DNA from: Gammaproteobacteria bacterium
Lineage (GTDB): Bacteria > Pseudomonadota > Gammaproteobacteria > UBA6429 > Thiohalophilaceae
Direction: 5' to 3'
Assembly (NCBI GenBank): GCA_024275915.1
Contig: JAJRYG010000082.1
Location: forward strand, 1-33,358
DNA length: 33,358 nucleotides
Shown: piece by piece, positions 23,736 to 31,785 of the stretch
Layout: each line of letters begins with the position of its first letter
How positions within the stretch are numbered: the stretch's first letter is position 1
The notes under the pieces: generated by a model
What the model saw: the letters and a program-made list of their open reading frames with translations, nothing else
Databases searched by the model: none
What the model was told of the DNA's origin: nothing
Program-made: the position numbers and the translations under genes

Positions 23736-24779
23736 ATGCGTCCAGCCCATTTAAGCACCATTCTCGATACCGAATTTGTCAGCACCCGTACCGGCCACCA
23801 TACCCCGGTAATGATCTGGGGCCCGCCCGGGGTGGGCAAGTCCCAGATGATCGCCCAGGTGGCGGCCAAGCACGATGTGCCGCTCATCGACATCCGCCTG
23901 TCGCAGATGGAACCCAGTGATCTGCGCGGCATTCCCTTTCGCAACGGCGAGATGGTGGAATGGGCGACACCGGCGATGTTGCCCGATGCAAAACGCCATG
24001 GTCCCGAAGGCATCCTGTTTCTCGACGAGATCACGTCGGCACCGCCCAGTGTTTCCGCCGCCGCCTACCAGCTGATCCTGGATCGCAAGCTCGGCGCCTA
24101 CGAGGTGCCGGAAGGCTGGGCTATTTTTGCTGCCGGCAACCGTCAGGGAGATCGGGGCGTGACCTATACCATGCCGGCCCCGCTGGCCAACCGCTTTTCC
24201 CATTTCGAATTCGAAACCAATCTGGACGACTGGGTCATGTGGGCCTACAAAAATGGTGTGGATGATCGCATCATCGCTTTCGTGCGCTTCCGTCCCGAAC
24301 TGCTGTTCGAATTCGATCCGGCCCACAATCCGGTGGCTTTCCCGTCACCACGCTCCTGGGAGTTTGCCCACCGGGCCCTGCAGAAGTTCGAGAACAATCA
24401 TGAACTGCGTCTGGGCGCCATGCAGGCCTGTGTTGGCCCGGCGGCGGGTATCGAGCTCAATGCCTTCATCACCAACCTGGATCAGCTGCCCGACATCGAT
24501 GCCATCCTGCGCGGGGAAAAGGTTGCTGCACCGAAAGAAATCGATCTGCAGTATGCCGTGGCCGCGTCCCTGGTGGGCCGCGCCATTCGCGCAAAGGACA
24601 GCGACGAGGCGGCCACCGTACACGGCCATATTCTCGATTACGCCTCGGTGTTTCCGCAGAAGGAGATGGGGGTGATGCTGGTCTCGGACATGCACCGGGC
24701 CATCGGTCAGGACATCTTTTCCCTGCCTCAGTTTGCCCAGTGGTCCAATGCCGTGGCCGACGTGATGCTGTACGCCTGA
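23736..24779 (+). CDS. MoxR-family AAA+ ATPase
   Basis: 347 residues from ATG at 23736. Walker A GPPGVGKS (29-36), Walker B GILFLDEI (92-99), then AAGNRQGD (sensor 1) and APLANRFSHFE (arginine finger region) give a MoxR-type AAA+ core. MoxR ATPases work with VWA-domain partners to activate or insert metals into enzymes. The partner gene follows 10 bp later. The target in this organism is unknown. The Shine-Dalgarno is poor. Confidence 0.9.
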   Translation: MRPAHLSTILDTEFVSTRTGHHTPVMIWGPPGVGKSQMIAQVAAKHDVPLIDIRLSQMEPSDLRGIPFRNGEMVEWATPAMLPDAKRHGPEGILFLDEITSAPPSVSAAAYQLILDRKLGAYEVPEGWAIFAAGNRQGDRGVTYTMPAPLANRFSHFEFETNLDDWVMWAYKNGVDDRIIAFVRFRPELLFEFDPAHNPVAFPSPRSWEFAHRALQKFENNHELRLGAMQACVGPAAGIELNAFITNLDQLPDIDAILRGEKVAAPKEIDLQYAVAASLVGRAIRAKDSDEAATVHGHILDYASVFPQKEMGVMLVSDMHRAIGQDIFSLPQFAQWSNAVADVMLYA

Positions 24780-24789
24780 TCCGCCAGAC

Positions 24790-26106
24790 ATGGACATCAG
24801 CAAGATCGAAACCAAGCTCAGTGCGGCACGTACCCGCCTGATCCTGGACAAGCCGTTTCTGGGCGCGCTAGTATTGCGCCTGCCGATGAGGGAGGCCGAT
24901 CCGTCCTGGTGCAAGACCACCGCCACCGACGCCAGAACCTTCTATTACAACCCCGAATACATCGAGGCGCTGAGCCTGGATCAGACCCAGTTCGTGCTGG
25001 CCCATGAAGCCCTGCATTGTGCCCTGTCCCATTTTGCCCGGCGTCAGCACCGCATCAAGCGCCGCTGGGATCTGGCCTGTGACTTTGCCATCAATCCCTT
25101 GCTGGTCAAGGATGGTCTGACGCCACCGCCCAATGTGTTCATCATGCGCAACTACGATGGCATGACAGCGGAGGAAATCTACCCGCTCATCGACGAGAAC
25201 GACGAGACCGAACCCATGGACAACCATGTCTATGACGACTCGGATTCCGACGGCGACAAGCCCCAGGGGCAGATGCCACCACAGAAGGACTCGCCCGATA
25301 ATCAGCCCCAGCCCGAAGAGGGAGACAGGCAGGATGAGCAAAAGCAGGAGCGGGGGCAGGGCGGTGAACAGTCTCAGCAGAGTCCGGATGACGATCAGCC
25401 GGGACTAGGCAGCCAAGCGGACGTGGACGAGCAGGCTTTCGCCGCGCCCCAGCCCCCGCCACTGAGCCACCAGGAACGCGAAGATCTGAGCGTGCAATGG
25501 AAACAGCGCATGGCCGGTGCCGCCCAGCAGGCCATGCAGGCCGGCAAGCTGGACGGGGAAATGGCGCGCATGGTGGATTTTCTGCTGCAGCCGGAGCTGC
25601 CCTGGCGCAACCTGCTGGCCCATTACATGACCTCCATCGCCCGTGACGACTACAGTTACACCCGACCCTCCTCACGACGGGGTGATCCGGCCATCTACCC
25701 CAGCCTGCGCAGCGCCCAGATCGACATCGTCATAGCCCTGGATACCAGTGGTTCCATCTCTGCCGGTGAGATGCAGGAGTTCATTTCCGAGGTGGATGCA
25801 GTCAAGGGCCAGCTGCGCGCCCGCATCACCCTGCATTGCTGTGACGCCGAACTGGCCAGCAACGGCCCCTGGATCTACGAACCCTGGGAAGAATTTTCCA
25901 AACCCGAAAACATGCAGGGTGGGGGTGGCACGGCCTTCAAGCCCATTTTCGACTGGGTCGACCGGCTGGATCGGCGCCCTGATCTGCTGGTCTACTTCAC
26001 CGATGCCGAAGGCCATATTCCCGAAACCATGCCGGCCTACCCGGTCATCTGGCTGGTCAAGGGCAAGAAAAAGGTGCCCTGGGGACAACGGATCCAGCTG
26101 AACTGA
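24790..26106 (+). CDS. VWA-domain protein with metallopeptidase-like N-terminus (DUF2201 type)
   Basis: 438 residues. The N-terminal part has HEALH at 72-76 with His81 nearby, a zinc-peptidase-like motif. Residues about 145-220 are a low-complexity acidic, Gln- and Pro-rich linker. The C-terminal VWA-like domain has a MIDAS-type D-T-S-G-S at 318-322 (IALDTSGSIS). This layout is that of the DUF2201 proteins commonly coupled with MoxR ATPases. It is probably co-transcribed with the MoxR gene. The complex probably remodels or activates a client protein; the client is not shown. Confidence 0.9.
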   Translation: MDISKIETKLSAARTRLILDKPFLGALVLRLPMREADPSWCKTTATDARTFYYNPEYIEALSLDQTQFVLAHEALHCALSHFARRQHRIKRRWDLACDFAINPLLVKDGLTPPPNVFIMRNYDGMTAEEIYPLIDENDETEPMDNHVYDDSDSDGDKPQGQMPPQKDSPDNQPQPEEGDRQDEQKQERGQGGEQSQQSPDDDQPGLGSQADVDEQAFAAPQPPPLSHQEREDLSVQWKQRMAGAAQQAMQAGKLDGEMARMVDFLLQPELPWRNLLAHYMTSIARDDYSYTRPSSRRGDPAIYPSLRSAQIDIVIALDTSGSISAGEMQEFISEVDAVKGQLRARITLHCCDAELASNGPWIYEPWEEFSKPENMQGGGGTAFKPIFDWVDRLDRRPDLLVYFTDAEGHIPETMPAYPVIWLVKGKKKVPWGQRIQLN

Positions 26107-26169
26107 TCCGTCAGGCTCGACAGGGTATAATCGGCCACCCGGCACGTTTTTTTGTTTTGTGGAATTTGC

Positions 26170-27288
26170 ATGGACTTATCACAAGAAGACAGTTTACGCC
26201 TAAATGTCCTGTTGCATCAGGATATCGAAGCCATTCGCATCGATGAATCGAAAATGATCGTCTACGGGCTTTCGCCCATGGGCGAGGCCAAGGTGCAGCT
26301 CAATCCCAATTGCCGTGACGAGCAATATATCAAGCAGATCAAGGAAGTCATTTCCGCCCATGTGCTGGGCTCCCCGGGAGGCTACCCCATCTACCTGCGA
26401 CGCTGGACACGCATGGGACAGGCGCGGGACGAAAGCCTGGATCGGCTGCTGAAACTGGGTGAACCCGAAGCGGTGGTGGCCGTGGTGCATGCCAAGGGCC
26501 TCACCGACGAACTGGCACGCCGCGCCTGGTGGGCCATGCCTTCATCGGTCAATGCCCGTTGCATGCTCGACAAGCAAAGTGTCGCAGAAGGGAAAATGGG
26601 CCCTGAACTGGCCAGTTTTCTGCTCGAGTTTCTGCCTTTCGAGGAAGAGCCCAGGGACATCGTCGAATCGGTGCGTCTGGTGCTCAAGCCGGGACTCATC
26701 GATGATGAGGCGGTAAAGACACTCTGGGCCAGGGGCAGCCGCAAGAATGTCTTTCTGGTGGGGTTTCTGCACACCATTCCCGATGCACTGCCCGAGCAGG
26801 TGCCGGCCCACCGACAGTATGCTGAGTACCAGAAAATACTACAGCCGCTGGCCGAGCAGGGCAATGCCATGGCGAAACAGCTGTTGCGCCTGTTGAGTCA
26901 GGCAGGTCAGGCCTACGTGAAAACCGTCAGCAACATCATCAGGAAGCCTTCCAATCAGGATGTGGTGGTTGCCTTGCTCGAAGCCATTGAAAAGTACTTC
27001 GAGCCGGTACGTCTGGCCGAACCGGTTTCCACTGACATGGCCGAGCTGTCCAGTCAGGCCGCACAGCTGTGTGCCGGTGACCACCCGGAAATCCGTTCGA
27101 TTTTGCAGCAACTTCCCGAAGCCGAGGATCTTCTGCACGCCATGCTGAGTCTTGCCCTGGTTGGTGTGCATGTGGTCAACCCCATCTTTGCCCTGACCGA
27201 TTCGATGGGTACGGTGATGCGCCGCAAGCTGGAGCCCGTATCCAAACCCATGCTGGCCCAGCTCGATATTCTGGCGGGCAAAAAGTAA
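26170..27288 (+). CDS. dsrS: DsrS, conserved cytoplasmic dsr-linked protein
   Basis: 372 residues from the ATG at 26170; an earlier in-frame TTG at 26152 is rejected. The sequence (DSLRLNVLL...AKVQLNPNCRD, HVLGSPGGYPIYLRRWTRMGQARDESLDRLL, EAVVAVVHAKGLTDELARRAWWAMP) agrees with what I remember of DsrS. DsrS is encoded at the end of the A. vinosum dsr operon (after dsrR) and has no clear biochemical role. Here it is on the other strand, about 14 kb from dsrA. It is followed by a 185-residue gene overlapping by 1 bp and a glutaredoxin. Confidence 0.75.
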   Translation: MDLSQEDSLRLNVLLHQDIEAIRIDESKMIVYGLSPMGEAKVQLNPNCRDEQYIKQIKEVISAHVLGSPGGYPIYLRRWTRMGQARDESLDRLLKLGEPEAVVAVVHAKGLTDELARRAWWAMPSSVNARCMLDKQSVAEGKMGPELASFLLEFLPFEEEPRDIVESVRLVLKPGLIDDEAVKTLWARGSRKNVFLVGFLHTIPDALPEQVPAHRQYAEYQKILQPLAEQGNAMAKQLLRLLSQAGQAYVKTVSNIIRKPSNQDVVVALLEAIEKYFEPVRLAEPVSTDMAELSSQAAQLCAGDHPEIRSILQQLPEAEDLLHAMLSLALVGVHVVNPIFALTDSMGTVMRRKLEPVSKPMLAQLDILAGKK

Positions 27289-27845
27289 TGACCGGCACCC
27301 AGCAACAGCCATCGGTTGCTGTCGCCATACGTGTTCGGGTTCCCTCACAGCTTATTGAAAACCATTCTGTTGCCTCACCCTATGTGGTGGGGGAAGAACT
27401 CGCCCGTCAGGTGGCGGCCTATGTGCAGGACTATCATCTGGGCTATTACCCGGCGATGGAATATTTTCGTGGTCAGGAACAGATCGATGCAGAGCTGTTT
27501 GCCGCGGTGGAATCCATCTCCTGGCTGGTGGTCGACCTGGTGCGCCAGAACATCATCGCCAGCTTGCGGGTGATCTTTACCGGCCTGGAAGTCGAGTCCA
27601 TCCACCCGGTTGTCGAAACCATGCCACCGGTACGCCCTGGTACCAGCAATGCCATGCGGGAACTGGCCCTGCACTTTACCCCGGATCAGGTTCGGGTCAA
27701 TCTCGTTGCCCGCAGCATTCGCAACAATGCAAGGATCTCCGATGAGGTGCTGCAGCAAACCCGGGAGAAAATTCTCGACTGCATGAAGGGACGGTTTGCC
27801 AGTTACGAAGTGCTGGACATCTGGTATCTGCAAGAAGAGGAATAA
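27288..27845 (+). CDS. 185-residue protein of unknown function in the dsrS operon
   Basis: Its ATG overlaps the dsrS stop by 1 bp (TAATG), so it is translationally coupled to dsrS. It is soluble, with a central VVDLVRQNIIASLRVIFTGLEVES and a C-terminal ISDEVLQQTREKILDCMKGRF. It has one cysteine and no signal or clear motif. I recognise no family. The tight coupling suggests a shared role with DsrS. Confidence 0.75.
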   Translation: MTGTQQQPSVAVAIRVRVPSQLIENHSVASPYVVGEELARQVAAYVQDYHLGYYPAMEYFRGQEQIDAELFAAVESISWLVVDLVRQNIIASLRVIFTGLEVESIHPVVETMPPVRPGTSNAMRELALHFTPDQVRVNLVARSIRNNARISDEVLQQTREKILDCMKGRFASYEVLDIWYLQEEE

Positions 27846-27849
27846 GTAC

Positions 27850-28110
27850 TTGAAAGAAGTGATCATGTATTGCACCAAAACCTGCCCCTACTGCCAGCGG
27901 GCAGAGAAACTGCTGCGCAAAAGAGGGGCGAGAGTACAAAAGATCCGCGTTGATGGTAACCCGGCGAAACTCAAGGAAATGATCCGCCGCAGCAAGCGCA
28001 ATACCGTGCCACAGATCTTTATTGGTGACCGGTATGTGGGTGGCTTCGATGATATTGCCGAACTCGACGTGATGGACAAGCTGGAACCCTTGCTGAAGGG
28101 CGCAAAGTAA
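27850..28110 (+). CDS. grxC: Glutaredoxin (GrxC type)
   Basis: 86 residues. The dithiol active site CPYC is at 12-15 (YCTKTCPYCQRA), with TVPQIFIGDRYVGGFDDI giving the cis-proline and glutathione-binding glycines. The length matches glutaredoxin 3. I use the TTG at 27850 because AGAGGA lies 8 nt upstream and the resulting LKEVIMYCT gives the normal beta-strand; the ATG at 27865 would remove part of it. It follows the 185-residue gene by 4 bp. It reduces protein disulfides or glutathione mixed disulfides. Confidence 0.92.
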   Translation: MKEVIMYCTKTCPYCQRAEKLLRKRGARVQKIRVDGNPAKLKEMIRRSKRNTVPQIFIGDRYVGGFDDIAELDVMDKLEPLLKGAK

Positions 28111-28187
28111 GGCTGTCAGGTTTTTCCTTGTTGCTGATTGCTTTTGTTAGTGTGAATGTTTCAGCAGTACCTGATAGGCCTCGTCTT

Positions 28188-28355
28188 TTAACAGGATGTT
28201 GAAAAAGCCCTTCCCTGGCCTTTTCAACCCGGGAACGGCAAACGCGGTTTGCCGTTCCCTCACATTTTCAATGACTTGCAAACATTGAAAATGGTGGTGA
28301 GTCCCTGCACCACACACAGGCTGGGTAAAAACGGTGTTTTTCAATAGCCTGCTAA
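28188..28355. repeat. Structured 168-bp repeat, copy 2 (MITE/REP-like)
   Basis: Aligns end to end with 14941-15109. The GGGAACGGCAAAC hairpin keeps its 13-bp stem. The middle hairpin keeps 11 of 13 pairs. In the third hairpin a C:G pair is replaced by T:A on both sides (GCGGTG/CACCGC becomes GTGGTG/CACCAC), so pairing is preserved. Confidence 0.85.
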
Positions 28356-28445
28356 CATGTTCTCGTTCCTCTCAATTGGCTTCTGCCATATCACTGTGAT
28401 CCAAGGGGGATCAGGAAAGTGATTGTGGCGCCTTCGGACCATTGA

Positions 28446-28579
28446 CCCAATCATTGCATGAGTTTTTGGCCCAGGATGGCGTAGTGCCTTCCATGCCAGC
28501 ATTTTCAGCGCCGTGCTCGAACCTGAAAATACTGTCCTCAAAGCCCCTGCATCCAAAATTCATGAAACTATCTGTTGGG
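28446..28579. repeat. 134-bp dispersed repeat with terminal inverted repeats, copy 2
   Basis: Aligns with 19709-19839. It ends in TTGGG like copy 1 and begins CCCAATCATTGCATGA. It lies 90 bp after the other repeat copy and just before the egtB leader. A TTGACA hexamer at 28584-28589 follows it directly and may serve egtB as a -35, but no good -10 lies at the right spacing. Confidence 0.75.
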
Positions 28580-28685
28580 ATAATTGACAAAATTCGTACT
28601 GTGTCAGGAAATATACATGTTTATCTGCTATATACTGGGCTGGAATGCAGCTTTTACTAAACAAATCAGGACTCAAGGATAGCGA

Positions 28686-29978
28686 ATGACTGAACTCACA
28701 ATGACGGCTGCCTGGTCGCCCACCGACAACACTAAGCCAAACGCCCTGCTGGAAAAATACCGGCAGGTAAGAAACAGCTCGGAATCTCTCTGCGAGCCGC
28801 TTGAAATCGAGGACTATGGTATCCAGACCATGCCCGATGTCAGCCCGCCCAAATGGCATCTGGCCCATACCAGCTGGTTTTTCGAAACCTTCATCCTTGG
28901 ACCCTATCTAAAGAATTATACCGACTTCAACCCGGCCTTTGCCCGGCTCTTCAACTCCTATTACGAGCAGGTGGGTGAATTTCATCCCCGACCACAACGG
29001 GGCTTCCTGTCCCGGCCCACGGTCAGGGAGGTCATGGCCTATCGCCGGCATGTCGATACCGGCATGTCCGAACTGCTGGACAACGGTCTGCATCCCGACT
29101 ACGACACTATCCATAAACTGACGATCATTGGCATCAATCACGAACAGCAGCACCAGGAACTTCTGCTGACCGATCTGAAACACATATTTTCCATGAATCT
29201 GCTCAAGCCGGTCTACAGGGAACTTCCGCTAAAAAAACAACCTGCCGCCCAACTTCATTTTCTGCAACAGGCCGGTGGTCTCATCGAAACCGGGCATCGC
29301 GGTGACAGTTTTGCCTATGACAATGAATCTCCTCGCCACCGGAGCTTCCAGGAGCCTTATCGGCTCGCATCGCGTGTGATCACCAACGGCGAATACCTGG
29401 CATTCATGGAAGAGGGGGGCTATGGGCGGCCGGAACTCTGGTTGTCCGAAGGCTGGAGCGCCATCAAGCGGGGTGTTTTTGACTCTCCCCTTTACTGGCA
29501 GCGGGACGGCGAACAGTGGCTGGAGTTTACTCTGGGTGGCATGCGGGAGCTGGATCTCGATGCGCCGGTCTGCCATGTCAACTATTTCGAAGCCTCGGCC
29601 TATGCCCAATGGGCAGGCAAACGTTTGCCCACCGAAGCCGAGTGGGAGTCGGTGGCTGCCCGGCAGTTCATCAAGGGCAACCTGCGCGATGCCGGTTACC
29701 TGCAACCGATGGCTAGCAGCGAAGAAAATGGCTATTCACAGATCTACGGCGATGTCTGGGAATGGACACAAAGTGCCTACAGCCCCTATCCGGGGTTCAG
29801 GACACCTGCCGGTGCACTCGGTGAGTACAATGGCAAGTTCATGTGTGGACAATATGTGTTGCGTGGTGGTTCCTGTGTCACGCCAGCCGATCATATCCGG
29901 GCCAGTTACCGGAACTTCTTTTACCCCGCTGATCAATGGCAATTCAGTGGTATACGGCTGGCGGAGGATGCAGCATGA
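28686..29978 (+). CDS. egtB: EgtB, ergothioneine synthase (hercynine oxygenase)
   Basis: 430 residues, the usual EgtB length. An N-terminal DinB-like domain has WHLAHTSWFFE (His61) and GINHEQQHQELL (His152, His156), the three-histidine iron site. A C-terminal formylglycine-enzyme-like domain follows (CHVNYFEASAYAQWAGKRLPTEAEWE, GDVWEWTQSAY, LRGGSC). EgtB joins hercynine with a thiol donor and oxygen to make the ergothioneine sulfoxide precursor. It overlaps egtD by 4 bp. egtA, egtC and egtE are not in the window. It might use cysteine or gamma-glutamylcysteine; I cannot tell. Confidence 0.93.
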   Translation: MTELTMTAAWSPTDNTKPNALLEKYRQVRNSSESLCEPLEIEDYGIQTMPDVSPPKWHLAHTSWFFETFILGPYLKNYTDFNPAFARLFNSYYEQVGEFHPRPQRGFLSRPTVREVMAYRRHVDTGMSELLDNGLHPDYDTIHKLTIIGINHEQQHQELLLTDLKHIFSMNLLKPVYRELPLKKQPAAQLHFLQQAGGLIETGHRGDSFAYDNESPRHRSFQEPYRLASRVITNGEYLAFMEEGGYGRPELWLSEGWSAIKRGVFDSPLYWQRDGEQWLEFTLGGMRELDLDAPVCHVNYFEASAYAQWAGKRLPTEAEWESVAARQFIKGNLRDAGYLQPMASSEENGYSQIYGDVWEWTQSAYSPYPGFRTPAGALGEYNGKFMCGQYVLRGGSCVTPADHIRASYRNFFYPADQWQFSGIRLAEDAA

Positions 29979-30946
29979 GCAGTCAGAGAACAGGCGCAAT
30001 TCAATTTTATGACCAGCACCCGGAACCAGTCGATTTTTATTCCGAGGTCATCACCGGACTCAAGCAGGAGCAGAAACGGATCCCGCCAAAATTCTTTTAT
30101 GATGAAACCGGTTCGAAATTGTTCGATCAGATTTGTGAATTGCCTGAATATTATCCTACCCGTACCGAAATGGCCCTGCTGCGCCAACACGCCGATGAAA
30201 TTGCCGCACTGATTGGTGAAGAGTGTCTGCTCATCGAGCCGGGCAGTGGCAGTAGCCAGAAAGTTCGCCTGTTGCTGGATGCCCTGATGCCCAGGGCCTA
30301 TATTCCGATGGACATTTCCCGTCGTTACCTGTTCGACGTGGCCCAGCAGCTTGCCGACGAATACCACTGGCTGGATGTGCATGCGACCTGCGTGGACTTT
30401 ACGGCAAAAATGGAATTGCAGTATTGCCCGGAAGATGTCCACAAAGTGGCCTTTTTTCCCGGCTCCAGCATCGGCAACTTCGAACCTGAAGATGCAGGAA
30501 CATTTCTTGCCAACATTGCCGAGATGGTGGGCAAGGGAGGCGGCCTGCTGATCGGGGTGGATTTGAAGAAATCGGCAGACACCCTCAACCAGGCCTATAA
30601 CGACAAACAGTCAGTGACCGCCGAATTCAATCTCAATCTGTTAAACCGCATAAACCGTGAACTGGATGGCAATTTCGACATCGATAGTTTCGAGCACAGG
30701 GCCTTTTACAATTCACGGCTCGGCAGAATCGAGATGCACCTGCTCAGCAAACGGGATCAGATCATCACCGTGGGTGAACAGAGCATTTGCATGACGAATG
30801 GTGAAACCATCCACACGGAAAACTCCTACAAGTACAGTGTCGAGGAATTCTCCGCACTGGCCAGCCAGGCTGGACTGGCACAGATCAGTGTCTGGATCGA
30901 CGAGCAGCAGCTGTTCAGCCTGCATTATTACCAGGTAAGAGAGTAA
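29975..30946 (+). CDS. egtD: EgtD, L-histidine N-alpha-methyltransferase
   Basis: 323 residues from ATG at 29975 with GGAGG 7 nt upstream and a 4-bp ATGA overlap with egtB. The SAM site is clear (IEPGSGSSQKVRLLL), as is the EgtD-type start (IPPKFFYDETGSKLFDQICELPEYYPTRTE, split here in two by the usual turn). EgtD trimethylates histidine to hercynine, the substrate of EgtB. The frame is open upstream but only within egtB, so the earlier start is rejected. Confidence 0.94.
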   Translation: MSSQRTGAIQFYDQHPEPVDFYSEVITGLKQEQKRIPPKFFYDETGSKLFDQICELPEYYPTRTEMALLRQHADEIAALIGEECLLIEPGSGSSQKVRLLLDALMPRAYIPMDISRRYLFDVAQQLADEYHWLDVHATCVDFTAKMELQYCPEDVHKVAFFPGSSIGNFEPEDAGTFLANIAEMVGKGGGLLIGVDLKKSADTLNQAYNDKQSVTAEFNLNLLNRINRELDGNFDIDSFEHRAFYNSRLGRIEMHLLSKRDQIITVGEQSICMTNGETIHTENSYKYSVEEFSALASQAGLAQISVWIDEQQLFSLHYYQVRE

Positions 30947-31597
30947 CGCAATCCTGCTACAAGCTTTGTTGGCCGGCACACTCCGTCAAGATGGAGACAG
31001 CCTTGATCAAGTCCCCTCACCCCTGCCCTCTCCCTGTGGGAGAGGGCGTCAGTTCGATAAAAGGTCTCTTTTCCCTCAGGGAGAAGGAGCACTGGACGAG
31101 GCTTCGATGAAAGGTTCACTCTCCCTCTGGGATAGGGGCAGAGCGAGGGGATTGGCCTTGAATCCGCCTTCCAGGTTTTCGGGATAGTCCTTGCCCCAGG
31201 CTTGATTGCAATCAATGATTTTGCATCATGCCATGCAGGGGGCGTCCGATATTGACGAAACAGGCTCGCGGAAGCGCCTGCGATGAGAGGTCCCCTCTCC
31301 CTCTGGGAGAGGGACAGGGTGAAGGGATCAAACAATCCGAATTCCTGGCCTGGAATGGAGCCGGCCTTGATTGAAGCCCTCTTGCCCCAGCCCAATCCCG
31401 GAGGGAGAGGGGGGCTCCACTGGCATCGGGGAACGGTGCACAAGTTCTGCCACTTTCAGACGGGTTTTTACGCCTCCGGCTTGTGCCGGAGAGCCACAAA
31501 GGCATGATTGGGGAAAATTGTTTCGATTGTGCAAGATATTGCGCCTATCATCCATAAATAAGTGCGTAAAAATATTAATATTCCGGAAAATTGCGCG
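30947..31597. repeat. Intergenic cluster of short CCCTCTCCC/GGGAGAGGG palindromes
   Basis: At least four related short palindromes: 31026-31046 (perfect 9-bp arms, TGT loop), 31067-31086, 31119-31138 and 31293-31313 (again perfect arms). A half-site with GGAGGGAGAGGGG lies at 31399-31412. Other copies lie at 16955-16976 and 14482-14497. They are typical short interspersed palindromes of gammaproteobacteria, of unknown use. No gene is supported in this stretch. Confidence 0.7.
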
Positions 31598-31603
31598 TAT
31601 AAT
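31575..31603 (+). promoter_or_regulatory. Candidate sigma70 promoter of the KamA-family gene
   Basis: TTAATA (31575-31580) and a perfect TATAAT (31598-31603) are 17 bp apart. Transcription would start near 31610, giving a leader of about 175 nt before the ATG. The leader holds a CTGACAG direct repeat around 31655-31671. I do not recognise a riboswitch in it. Confidence 0.5.
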
Positions 31604-31785
31604 AGGCGGGGCGGATAATTCCGGGCCAGATCATTAAAATGGGTTCACCGGGCTGACAGTTCGACTGACAGCACCATCTGCGGTACTCGCTGAAAGCAAA
31701 TTCCTGTCATGAATCGAATCGCCACTTTTGTGGTCAAGGTATTATTGTAATCAGTCTTTGTTGAATAAAAACTGGAGATGAATTT

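Noticed and set aside
31610-31785. Riboswitch in the leader of the KamA-family gene
   Set aside because: I could not match lysine or SAM riboswitch core sequences; the leader length alone is not enough.
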